Positions 1 through 8,791 of a stretch of DNA of 64,000 nt are shown here, piece after piece. The stretch is from JBMONI01 sp049324575 (lineage in GTDB: Bacteria > Omnitrophota > Omnitrophia > Omnitrophales > Aquincolibacteriaceae). The stretch lies in NCBI GenBank assembly GCA_049324575.1, contig JBMONI010000018.1, forward strand, positions 1-64,000, given 5' to 3'. The notes under the pieces were generated by a model that was not told the origin of the DNA, searched no databases, and worked only from the letters and a program-made list of their open reading frames with translations. Numbering within the stretch: position 1 is the stretch's first letter; every line of letters begins with the position of its first letter. A program made the position numbers and the translations under genes.

Positions 1-3000
1 ACATCCAGCTGCCAGACATGCGAGGTCATCTTGGACCCTGCTTCGTTAAATGCCCGGTCGTAGCCAATGATTTCATAGAGATCTTCCCAGGAAGTTTCGC
101 CGGAGGAGAGCAACTCATCTCGGATCGCGCTGGGGCCCTCATGAAGGATCTGTTTGATCCATTCATAGTCCCCCGGAACTTCTTGGCCGTCGACGACGCG
201 CCAATTTTGAATATACGCGCTGTTCTCTTCTTCATTGCCGGTCACCTGGAAGCTGTGGGTTTCGAGTCCGCCGAGATGACTCCAGATGCGATTCGACGGA
301 TCCCACGAGATCCCATAGTCACCGTCCGGGGACACCGTCCCGTCGTAAGTACGAAAAACGAATATTTCCGTTCCCAACTCGCCTTGATCTCCATCCCCAT
401 CAAGATCGTTGGTATCTTTTTTCATGATCTGCACCGTAAACTGATCGTCCCCGCTCGGGATAAAATCATCGCCAAAGTCATGGATCAAATAAGCCCCGAC
501 GGCCCCCGGATAGCGGCTTTCGATCTCGATCTGACGAAAAGCGCTGATCGTCGTGGTTTTGGTTTCATCCGCATAGCGGATCGTATAATCGTATTCGTTC
601 GTTTCTGAATTTTTATTGGGATCCCCCTTGACCGGATCAGCCCGGTACTTAAACTCGTCATATGAAGTGACAAGGACCGCGGCCGGATCCGCGCTGGACC
701 AATCCCGGCTGTAATGAGTCGTGCTCTGGGCTCTGCGCTCTCCGAAAGCGCCTTCTTCGTAGATCGTCATCTCCGTTTTCCGGCACTGCGCAAGGCTATG
801 GCGATCGGTACAAACAGCGCCTTCCTGGGCAGGGACATAGGTGGTCGTGTGGGTCATATAGATCACGTTATACGTATAAAAGGTCGCTGTAAGGAGATCT
901 CCGCCTTGGGCATAATTAAAAATCCGGTCCACCAACCCGATCTCATAGATATCCCCCGACGTGCCGTCGGTGTATGTCTTCGGCATAAAATGTGTTACGG
1001 CCTCTAACCAGCCGGCGGTCGCGATCGGCGTAAGGTTGTATGCGAATTCATCGGTCGGGGTTTCGGGATCATCCAAGGTCAAATACGATGCGACGGGAAT
1101 GTCTTGAAGATTGTATTGTGAGATCGTGCTGACCATGGTCGCATTCGTATTATCATAATCATAAACCTGCCGGGACAGGATCCGGGTGCCGTCAAAACTG
1201 AATTGGTAGCTGGTCATGGCCTTGATATCACGATCTGCGGTGTCCGGATCATCCGCATAAAGAGTGATCTGCACATAACGGCCATCGTCGCGAACTTCCC
1301 ACGTTTTCCGGATCTCATAGCGGCCGTTCTCGTCCGGCCCGTCGTACTCGTAGTAGGTCCTATGGCCGTTTGACGCCAGAACATATTCGACAAGCGCTTC
1401 GCCCGTATTGTTCTCGATCGTGTCGCCCATGGGATCTTTTTGATAGACCACCTTGGTTCCATTCGCCCGGATCGAATAGTCCAGATCGGCCTTATCGGAA
1501 CAGCCCGAGGTCCCCGGCGCTTCTTCACAAGCCGGCATTTCTTCGAAATAATAATAGACCTCTTCCGTGCCGTAGATATCCCGCACCGACTTGATCTGAT
1601 ACAAGCCGGCGATCTGCGAATACGTAATGACGCGGCCGTCGTGGAAAAAGATCTCAAGGAAAGCGCCGTTGGACTCCACTTTGTTCACAAATTCATTTCC
1701 GCCGTCATAGGTCAAGACATTGAACTTCTGCCGCAACTGATCCCACTCGTAATGCAGGATCACGCCGTTCGAATAAACGATCTTGTATTGACGGTTTCCG
1801 CTGGCATTAACCCCTTCGTCGACCACCACGGAAGAAGTCAGTGCCTGGCCCTCAAAACCGACACCGGTGATCTCTCCGGTCAACTGATTTTGGAAATGCT
1901 GAAATTGCTGAAGAATATTACCTTGGGCATCCGTTACGGCGGCCAGAACGCCGTTGCGATAGTAGCTCGTCCTGCCTTCCGCATCCGTGACCCAGGTCAG
2001 ACCTCCCCCCTCATCCCAACTGCGACGGACTCCCGCATTTTCTTCATAAATAAGCGTTGCATAGCTCCAATCCCCCGCATGTCCTTCCGTGAACGCATAG
2101 ATCTGCTTGAATTCTCCATTGCTGGAAGTGACGGTAACCGTACCGGCATTGTCGTCATATTCGTATTGCAGGGCATCTCCGGTCGCCAAGTTCTGATGCA
2201 GAACCACACGGCCTAAAATATCGAAGGCTTCTTCGTAACGATCCTCCCCGTCATCCACCCGCATGTGGATCACGCGGTCATCGGTCGTGTTCCAAAGGCC
2301 GTCGTCTCCCAACTGTGTGGTCACCTGACGGATCGGCTCGAGGATCAGGTTCCCCTGGGCATCAAAACGCTGGGTGATCACAGTTAAAGAATTATCGTCC
2401 TCATTGAGGCGATAGGTTTGCAGAACATGCCGCCACTCCCGAGCCGCCTCTTCTTCGGTGAAGACGACCATGCCTTCTTCGTTAAGCAACATGCCGTCCG
2501 CATTCCGGCGCAATACGGATTCCCAACCGTTCCGGATCAGGATATTTCCCTCATTATCAAAAATCTCTTTAAAAGTCCGTCCCTCGCGGTTCCCCTCGAG
2601 GGATTTGAGCACATGGCGTCCATCGGCGAGGAGCTTCAGAACCGCCGTCAGCATGACATTCCCGTCGAAATCCAGGGTGGAAATGCCTGTCTCATTTCCC
2701 GAATAAGAAAAACGCGTCAAGAGTCCCGAAGCGTCATCGGCGACCGCAAGAAGGCGGCTAGAAGCATCACGCTGTGTCACCACACCAAATCCCGAGGAAG
2801 ACAGAAGCTGATCATCCGCGGTTCCCCATTGCCCGTCTTCGCCATAGCCGACGATCAATTCCCGCCCTCCTTCAAAAACAAGCCTTGCTTGTTTTTCGGC
2901 ATCATTCAATTCAGTCGTATAATCCCCGCTCGCTAAAAGCGCCGCTAACTCGACCCCGCTTGCACTGATAAGAAAATCATCGTCAGTCCCGAAACTCCGG

Positions 3001-6000
3001 TCGCCGCCGAGATTGTAAGTGCGCGTGGTTCCGTCCGCCTGGGAGATCAGCACCGTATTCTGGCGCGCATCATAAGCATAGGTCGCGAACAGCAGTCCGT
3101 CATGAAGGACCGATTGGATTTGGCCGTCCGCATAATTGCAGGTAATCAGAACCCCGTTTTTCATATACGAATACGAAAGCAATTCCCGCTTTGTCAAAGG
3201 GTCCTGACCCGATTCATAGTGAAAGCGGAAAATATTTCCATTTTCCTGCTCGACCGTAAAGATCCCCGTTGCGTCATCATAAGAATATTGCGCCACAACG
3301 GTCGTGGTGCCTGCGTTGGGATCGACCAGAACGGCCTGCTTTAAACGGCCCGTCGTCGCGTCAAAAAGATATTTGAGAACTTTACCGGAACCTGCATCCT
3401 GCTGATATTCCTCCAAGATGTCGTCGCCCGATCCCAGGACACCATCCCCGCCAGCATGCCACAATTGCCGCGTGCCGTTGAGATCGATCCAGGCGGAATG
3501 CTGATCCAGCTGTTGGATCACCGCATCCGGGTTAGCAATAGGGGCGATCCCGATCCCGGATAGGTTCGGCAGCAGAACCGGAGGGACATTGGTCGTTCCC
3601 CTATTGAGGTCCTGAGAGCCGCCGCTTTCTCCGCCCAAATTGAGGCTAAGTCCGAGACCTCCGCCGGAAACTCCGGAACTCTCAAGATCCGCCCGAAGGC
3701 TTTCAATGTCATCAAAAAGACGCTGACAGGCTGTAAAATCTTTCCGGCCTGGGTCTTGGACGCATCGCACGAATCTTCGTATCAGTCTTTTCAGATCTTC
3801 GATTTTGCTATCTTGGTCCCCGCCGGCCGAGCCGCCCCCGGAAACACTGAGATCCGCGCCACTGCCACCGCTCCCGGTCGCTGAGGAGGAGGACGTTCCA
3901 CCGGTCGTAACCTGGTCATCCTCGTTCAGCATGAGGCCGTCGTCACCAAACGTATAATAGGCGACCCCGCTTTTGCCGATCTCCTGCTGGCTGTAGGTCT
4001 TCTTATCCAGATCAAAAAAACCCAGCATCAAAAGCCGGCCTGATGTGCGCCCGTCACTTTCAAGCTGATAGATCTGGAACGCATTGACATGGTTCTCGTA
4101 ATTAAATTCTAGGACCCGACCCTTTTCGAGATCATAGCGGTACTCTTTCAGGACCTCCTGGGTCTCGGGGTCTAAAACGGCTTCAAGGCGCGCCTCGGCA
4201 TCAAAACGATAGAGGCGATCTTGATTTGCAGTATCGAGGGCATGATAATAAATTTTTTCCTGACTCGGGTCGTATTCATAGACATAGGTTTTGCCGTCCG
4301 CCGTGACCGTGATCTGATACCACCCCGTTTTTCCTTCTTCGCTCATGGCGGCGATAGAAATAAACGTGACTTCCCCTTCCCTATCGCCCATGATCTGCCG
4401 CGTCAGTAATTGGGATAAATTCCACGCTCCCGCCTCATCGCCAATTAAGGAGGCGGGATCTGCGCCAAGGCCAACGCCGGGAGCCCCTGTCGGTTCGGTT
4501 CCCGATTCTTGAGGGAGGGAGGCCGGCTCTTCGGCCCCGGGGAGGGCCACCGTGAATTGATAAAGGACCCCGCCATCGTCGGGAGAAGCCCCTATAGCCC
4601 CTTCCTCAAGAACGACATCCGGATTCTCGGCCGACACCTCTATATAGGCGGGAAAATCGATCTGAAGAATCGAAGCAAGGCGGAAGAAATAGGCGGATCG
4701 CTCATACTGGAAGATCTCAAAAGAAACAGCGCTGTCATCCATCGGAGGGCCCCTCAGTTGGATCCAGTTCGCCTCATGAGGGCGCAGGAACTGGTCCTCG
4801 GCCCAATAATAGCGTTCTTGGCTCAGGGTCAGGAGATCCACGAAAGCGTCGGAGCGGCGAAGGCTCGCCGTCCCCGTGGGAGGGGTCGCTAAAAGATCGG
4901 CCTCGCCCGCTTCGACCACACGGCCGGAGGGGATCCAAAAGCCATCCGGAACGGTTTCCGGCTCGATCTCAAGTTTCAAATAGCTTTTCGCCACGTAATC
5001 CACCACGGTTACGATATCGACCCCGTTTGTATCCGTCGAATAGAAGAACTCCTGATGCACCATTTGATGGTTCTCATCCAGGCCGTTCACCGCCAGCAAG
5101 CGCCCCAAAGCGCCGGAAGGCAGTCTCTCCCGGATGATATTGAGGTCAGGCAGGGCCGTATCCTTGCTGATATAAACAGGAAGGATCTGTCCATCCCTCT
5201 CCAGGATCGAAATCGTGATCTCATGGGTCACACGAAGCGTTTCGGCGGAACCCGAGACCTCCAGGGTCCCGATCCGGAGCAGATCGCCCGCCTCCGTCCC
5301 GTCCACCAGCCGATGGACCTCGAAAAAACCGCTCGTCCGGTTAATCAAGGTCCGGGTCTGGGCCTGATCATCATAGCGGATCTCAAGCTCGATCGTCTCC
5401 CCGTTCTCGAGAGAGTGGGAACTCAGCAAGCGCCATATGTTCTCATAGTCATCCATTTCGTAGACGGCCTGAAAAGCCGGCTGGTCCGGATCCGTAACGG
5501 TGATCGTGCGGCTCTCACGGTCATAAACGCGCGTGACGATGTCCGCTCCATCCCGGAGGATCCCGCTTCGGACGATCCCGGCAATCATCCCATCAGCGTC
5601 CATTTCATAGATCTCGAATCGTTCGCCCGCAATGTCGATCCGGGCATAATTCTGTTCATTCTCCGTGAAATAACTGTACGTACGCGTTTCAAGGGTCGGA
5701 TCCCCATTCTCATCCTCGGCGCCCGTAAAATCCTTCACCACGTAGATCTTGCCGTCCTCTTTTCCAACTTCATAGGAACTTCCGTTCGAATATTTGAACC
5801 GCAACCGGCCCTCGATCTCGGTCACTTCTAATTCGCCTTCGGCGTGCAAAAGCGGATTGATCGTAAAAAAAGATTCTGGAAGCTCCGCGATCTCTTCTTC
5901 GCTGAGCGTTACCTCCTCCGGAGTTGCCGTCGGAGTGAGCGGACCGGGCTGATCCCCTTCCAATTCGTCGAAGTCCTGAGCAAAATGAATATCCTTCAGA

Positions 6001-6164
6001 TCGTCCTTGGGCGGAGTCGTGATGGGATTGACGATCGGGCTTGGAGGCGCATAGGAAAAGGCTAGCTGGATATCGAACTGAGTGACGAGGAATGTAATCA
6101 GAACAACGATGCTGGTGACACGCATCGGAAGAAGGCGATGTATTTTACTTTCCGCCGCATCCAT
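1..6164 (-). CDS. giant YD/RHS-like secreted protein (C-terminus beyond window)
   Basis: I read this frame open from the ATG at 6164 to the left edge, giving at least 2054 residues with no stop; the 3' end lies outside the window. The start has AGGAG nine bases upstream. Residues about 14-38 form a hydrophobic export segment followed by a Pro/Thr-rich stretch. Most of the rest is a long series of Y-x-Y-D, D-x-x-G-R and E-Y-x-Y-D-like units, typical of YD/RHS-type repeat proteins. A Gly/Ser-rich linker (about 745-775) and a short charged helical stretch split it into two blocks. A motif of the form GxDGxxGTxDD recurs near residues 904, 1052, 1107 and 1284, and a DxDxDG loop lies near 1920. Families of this kind act as cell-surface or toxin-delivery proteins; the target here is unknown because the C-terminal end is missing. 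RHS-like is likely; an adhesin or wrapper role is possible. Confidence 0.8.
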   Translation of the reverse strand, partial: MDAAESKIHRLLPMRVTSIVVLITFLVTQFDIQLAFSYAPPSPIVNPITTPPKDDLKDIHFAQDFDELEGDQPGPLTPTATPEEVTLSEEEIAELPESFFTINPLLHAEGELEVTEIEGRLRFKYSNGSSYEVGKEDGKIYVVKDFTGAEDENGDPTLETRTYSYFTENEQNYARIDIAGERFEIYEMDADGMIAGIVRSGILRDGADIVTRVYDRESRTITVTDPDQPAFQAVYEMDDYENIWRLLSSHSLENGETIELEIRYDDQAQTRTLINRTSGFFEVHRLVDGTEAGDLLRIGTLEVSGSAETLRVTHEITISILERDGQILPVYISKDTALPDLNIIRERLPSGALGRLLAVNGLDENHQMVHQEFFYSTDTNGVDIVTVVDYVAKSYLKLEIEPETVPDGFWIPSGRVVEAGEADLLATPPTGTASLRRSDAFVDLLTLSQERYYWAEDQFLRPHEANWIQLRGPPMDDSAVSFEIFQYERSAYFFRLASILQIDFPAYIEVSAENPDVVLEEGAIGASPDDGGVLYQFTVALPGAEEPASLPQESGTEPTGAPGVGLGADPASLIGDEAGAWNLSQLLTRQIMGDREGEVTFISIAAMSEEGKTGWYQITVTADGKTYVYEYDPSQEKIYYHALDTANQDRLYRFDAEARLEAVLDPETQEVLKEYRYDLEKGRVLEFNYENHVNAFQIYQLESDGRTSGRLLMLGFFDLDKKTYSQQEIGKSGVAYYTFGDDGLMLNEDDQVTTGGTSSSSATGSGGSGADLSVSGGGSAGGDQDSKIEDLKRLIRRFVRCVQDPGRKDFTACQRLFDDIESLRADLESSGVSGGGLGLSLNLGGESGGSQDLNRGTTNVPPVLLPNLSGIGIAPIANPDAVIQQLDQHSAWIDLNGTRQLWHAGGDGVLGSGDDILEEYQQDAGSGKVLKYLFDATTGRLKQAVLVDPNAGTTTVVAQYSYDDATGIFTVEQENGNIFRFHYESGQDPLTKRELLSYSYMKNGVLITCNYADGQIQSVLHDGLLFATYAYDARQNTVLISQADGTTRTYNLGGDRSFGTDDDFLISASGVELAALLASGDYTTELNDAEKQARLVFEGGRELIVGYGEDGQWGTADDQLLSSSGFGVVTQRDASSRLLAVADDASGLLTRFSYSGNETGISTLDFDGNVMLTAVLKLLADGRHVLKSLEGNREGRTFKEIFDNEGNILIRNGWESVLRRNADGMLLNEEGMVVFTEEEAAREWRHVLQTYRLNEDDNSLTVITQRFDAQGNLILEPIRQVTTQLGDDGLWNTTDDRVIHMRVDDGEDRYEEAFDILGRVVLHQNLATGDALQYEYDDNAGTVTVTSSNGEFKQIYAFTEGHAGDWSYATLIYEENAGVRRSWDEGGGLTWVTDAEGRTSYYRNGVLAAVTDAQGNILQQFQHFQNQLTGEITGVGFEGQALTSSVVVDEGVNASGNRQYKIVYSNGVILHYEWDQLRQKFNVLTYDGGNEFVNKVESNGAFLEIFFHDGRVITYSQIAGLYQIKSVRDIYGTEEVYYYFEEMPACEEAPGTSGCSDKADLDYSIRANGTKVVYQKDPMGDTIENNTGEALVEYVLASNGHRTYYEYDGPDENGRYEIRKTWEVRDDGRYVQITLYADDPDTADRDIKAMTSYQFSFDGTRILSRQVYDYDNTNATMVSTISQYNLQDIPVASYLTLDDPETPTDEFAYNLTPIATAGWLEAVTHFMPKTYTDGTSGDIYEIGLVDRIFNYAQGGDLLTATFYTYNVIYMTHTTTYVPAQEGAVCTDRHSLAQCRKTEMTIYEEGAFGERRAQSTTHYSRDWSSADPAAVLVTSYDEFKYRADPVKGDPNKNSETNEYDYTIRYADETKTTTISAFRQIEIESRYPGAVGAYLIHDFGDDFIPSGDDQFTVQIMKKDTNDLDGDGDQGELGTEIFVFRTYDGTVSPDGDYGISWDPSNRIWSHLGGLETHSFQVTGNEEENSAYIQNWRVVDGQEVPGDYEWIKQILHEGPSAIRDELLSSGETSWEDLYEIIGYDRAFNEAGSKMTSHVWQLD

Positions 6165-6183
6165 CAAGCGCTGCTCCTTTAAA

Positions 6184-6213
6184 AATATCTAGGCAAGTAT
6201 TTCATCTTGCCTA
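6184..6213 (-). promoter_or_regulatory. hairpin with T tract in the leader of the giant gene
   Basis: An 8-bp perfect inverted repeat (TAGGCAAG at 6190-6197, CTTGCCTA at 6206-6213) with an 8-nt loop is followed on the minus strand by a run of five T and then at once by the ribosome-binding site. It looks like an intrinsic terminator. It lies downstream of the strong promoter at 6258-6286, so it could attenuate the giant gene rather than only end the def transcript. Confidence 0.5.
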
Positions 6214-6257
6214 ATAAAAGACCTACTAAAATATTTAAGAAACTCGAAGCTATTAGA

Positions 6258-6286
6258 ATAATACCATTACCCCATATTGATGTCAA
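6258..6286 (-). promoter_or_regulatory. strong sigma70-type promoter for the giant gene
   Basis: On the minus strand TTGACA (6281-6286) and TATTAT (6258-6263) are separated by exactly 17 bases, and TG precedes the -10 element by one base (extended -10). The predicted start near 6251 leaves a leader of about 87 nt containing the hairpin at 6190-6213. The region is AT-rich compared with the flanking genes. Confidence 0.7.
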
Positions 6287-6406
6287 ATGTACCTGCGTTT
6301 CTAATCTTAAATTGGTCTGATATCTTTTGATCAAAATTGCTATATTTGATTTTTCAATAGGTTGCCCGGTAGGTTCAAAGGGAAGGAAATTAAAAACGCG
6401 TTGCAA

Positions 6407-6892
6407 CTATTTGCGACGAGGGATGAGGTCGCTTTTGAGGGAAACAACTTTATCGATGAAGAGGATCCCGTCGAGATGATCGATCTCATGTTGCATACAC
6501 CGGGCTTCGATATCGAAGAATTCGCTCTCACAGAACCGGCCGTTCTCATCCTGCCAGCGCAGGCGAATTTTCCGCGGCCGACGGACATGCGCCGTATATT
6601 CCGGAATGCTCATGCACCCTTCCTTCCCCAAGACAGGCTCCTCGGCGGCCAGGATCTCGGGATTGAGGATCCAGCGCAGCGACGCTCCCGGCATTTTCTT
6701 CCCGACATCCACGATCAGGATCCGCTGCAAAACCCCGACCTGGGGTGCCGAGATCCCGAGCCCCATGGGCTGACGAAACATCACATCAGTCAGATCCTGA
6801 AGGAATTTCTTGAGCGGCCCGTCGAAACGCACGACCGGCTCGGAACATTTTCTCAGACGAGGATCCGGATAAAGCAGGATCGGATATTTCAT
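6407..6892 (-). CDS. def: peptide deformylase
   Basis: Removes the formyl group from the N-terminal methionine of new proteins; a cytosolic metallohydrolase. The 161 residues carry all three family motifs: GLGISAPQ (44-51), EGCMS (91-95, with Met where Leu is usual; Cys93 is a metal ligand) and HEIDH (135-139, two His ligands and the catalytic Glu). Length is normal for a short bacterial enzyme. It starts two bases after the stop of the ACT-domain gene, so the two are co-transcribed. It is the last gene before the promoter of the giant gene. Confidence 0.95.
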   Translation of the reverse strand: MKYPILLYPDPRLRKCSEPVVRFDGPLKKFLQDLTDVMFRQPMGLGISAPQVGVLQRILIVDVGKKMPGASLRWILNPEILAAEEPVLGKEGCMSIPEYTAHVRRPRKIRLRWQDENGRFCESEFFDIEARCMQHEIDHLDGILFIDKVVSLKSDLIPRRK

Positions 6893-6894
6893 TG

Positions 6895-7440
6895 CTAGGC
6901 CTGGATATTTTCAAGCGGACGAAAACTGATCTCGAGTTGAAGCTTCCCCGCAAGTTTTTGAAGCGCGGCTTCCAAGCGCGGGACCGGGACCCCGGCGGGG
7001 AGATCGGCCTCAAGGATCATCAGATAAAGCGCCTGTTTCCCGTATCCCAAGATCCGGCTGGTCAATCCGCTGATGTTGACCTTGCGGGCCGCAAGTAAAC
7101 GGCTGACATGGTGCACGATCCCACCCCGGTCATGGCCCGAAACGCGGATGACATAGGATTCGGAACGTGGCAAATGTTTCTCACCGCGCCGGAGCGCCTT
7201 CGAATAAATTTTCCACGTAACCGTCAACCCCATTTTTTTAGCCAAACGGCCGATCCCAGCCTGGATCCGGGACGCTGGGGCCCGCTTCGGCGTCAGGACC
7301 AGCATCATCGCAAACTCCCCTTCCAGGATCGTCATGCTGATATCTTCCAAATTACATCCGGCTTTGTACAATTCACCGGTCACCGCCGCAATGATCCCGG
7401 GACGGTCTTTTCCCAGAATGGAAAGAATAAGGGTTTTCAT
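6895..7440 (-). CDS. tandem ACT-domain protein, GcvR-like
   Basis: 181 residues made of two ACT domains (about 3-75 and 95-170). The first opens with the ligand-contacting GKDRPGI motif, the second with SGHDRGGIV. This arrangement matches the GcvR-like family, whose members bind small ligands, often amino acids, and modulate regulators; no DNA-binding domain is present. The ATG has AGGAG seven bases upstream. It sits between the CCA enzyme gene and def with tight spacing, so it is probably in one operon. The ligand and partner cannot be read from sequence. Confidence 0.8.
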   Translation of the reverse strand: MKTLILSILGKDRPGIIAAVTGELYKAGCNLEDISMTILEGEFAMMLVLTPKRAPASRIQAGIGRLAKKMGLTVTWKIYSKALRRGEKHLPRSESYVIRVSGHDRGGIVHHVSRLLAARKVNISGLTSRILGYGKQALYLMILEADLPAGVPVPRLEAALQKLAGKLQLEISFRPLENIQA

Positions 7441-7456
7441 CGTGGATCTCCTCTTC

Positions 7457-8791
7457 TTAGGGATTCAAAGGATGTTCTTTCAGATATCGCTCCAACCACT
7501 CCAGCGCTCCGTCGCGGTCGGTCAGAGAGCCTTCCAGCTGCTCCTCGTAGGCCGCATCGAGAATCTCCTTCATGCGAGGGCCCGGCATCACGTGGGCAGC
7601 AATCAGGTCATGACCGTTCAGGAAAGGCTTGGGTTTGATCTCTTCGGCCGCAAGCGAGCGGGCCGTTTCGATCAAAAAAACATGATTATCCAGCATGCCG
7701 TGCGAAGCAAGGCAGTCGATCCGGTGGAGTTCCAGCTCATCGGCGAAGGTGGGGCGGGCAATCAGCTGCTTGAGCTTTCCCAAGCGCATTTTTTTGACAT
7801 CCATAAATCGCATGTGATTTTCGACGCAAGACGACACAGCCTCGATTTCCTGATTCGAGAACCGGAGACGGCGCATGATCTCCCGCACCATGGCCGCTCC
7901 CCGGGCGGCATGCTCATAGAAAGTCGGCCGGCCGTCCTTGTATTGAAGCGTCGCCGGTTTTCCGACATCATGAAAAAGCGCCGAAAGCGCGAGGATCACT
8001 GAAGGCGAGGACAAATGATCGAGCAATAATTTGGTATGGGCGAACACATCCCCTTCCGGATGGAATTTCGCGGGTTGTTCGACGCCCCGCAGGGCTTCGA
8101 TCTCGGGCAGAACGACCTTGAGGATGCCGCAAGCGGAAAGCAGTTCAAGCCCGCGGCCCGCGCCGGGCCGGGTGAATATTTTCACAAGCTCGTCCCGAAC
8201 CCGCTCGGCGCTGACCGAGCGGATCTCCTCCACCCTTTCGCCGAGGGCCCGCCAGGTCTTCGGTTCGATCTCAAAACCCAGATTGCTCGCAAAGCGGACC
8301 GCCCGGATGAGACGCAATTTGTCCTCTTCGAAGCGCTTGGCCGGATCCCCGATCGAGCGGATGAGCTTCCGGGGGATGTCCTCCAAACCCTGCACAAAAT
8401 CGATGACCTTCTTCTCGAAGGGATCGTAGAAAAGACCGTTGACGGTGAAATCCCTCCGGAGCGCATCCTGCTCGGGTGAGACGAATTCGACGCGGCTCGG
8501 ATGACGGCCATCCTGATAACCCGCATCGCTGCGAAAGGTCGCGACCTCGTAGGCCGTCTCCCCCTCGATTACGATCATCACCCCGAATTGCTTCCCCACC
8601 GCGATCGTTTTCTTGAACAGCTTTTCGATGGCCGCCGGGGTCGCGGTGGTCGCGATGTCGTAATCGTCCGGCGTCTTCCCCATCACGGTATCCCGCACGC
8701 AACCGCCGGCAAAATAGACCCGGTGCTTATGCCGCCGGAGCTGCTCGGCGATCGCCATCGCCCCTCGAGCCTTGGGATTGTTAAGGTCCAT
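7457..8791 (-). CDS. CCA-adding tRNA nucleotidyltransferase / poly(A) polymerase family with HD domain
   Basis: Class II nucleotidyltransferase of the CCA-adding/poly(A) polymerase family. GGCVRD (about 29-34) and DYDIAT (about 43-48) form the metal-binding catalytic site, followed by the RNA-binding neck and an HD phosphohydrolase-like domain with the FHDVGKP motif near residue 270. I chose the ATG at 8791 because GAGG lies eight bases upstream; this leaves an 11-base overlap with the MFS gene upstream. An upstream TTG at 8815 is possible but less well placed. Sequence alone does not separate full CCA addition from A-addition or poly(A) activity. The one tRNA seen here (36843-36919) encodes its own CCA, so repair may be the main job. 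Confidence 0.9.
   Translation of the reverse strand: MDLNNPKARGAMAIAEQLRRHKHRVYFAGGCVRDTVMGKTPDDYDIATTATPAAIEKLFKKTIAVGKQFGVMIVIEGETAYEVATFRSDAGYQDGRHPSRVEFVSPEQDALRRDFTVNGLFYDPFEKKVIDFVQGLEDIPRKLIRSIGDPAKRFEEDKLRLIRAVRFASNLGFEIEPKTWRALGERVEEIRSVSAERVRDELVKIFTRPGAGRGLELLSACGILKVVLPEIEALRGVEQPAKFHPEGDVFAHTKLLLDHLSSPSVILALSALFHDVGKPATLQYKDGRPTFYEHAARGAAMVREIMRRLRFSNQEIEAVSSCVENHMRFMDVKKMRLGKLKQLIARPTFADELELHRIDCLASHGMLDNHVFLIETARSLAAEEIKPKPFLNGHDLIAAHVMPGPRMKEILDAAYEEQLEGSLTDRDGALEWLERYLKEHPLNP

Noticed and set aside
6179..6406. 75-codon minus-strand frame between def and the giant gene
   Set aside because: It spans the promoter and hairpin and has no SD.
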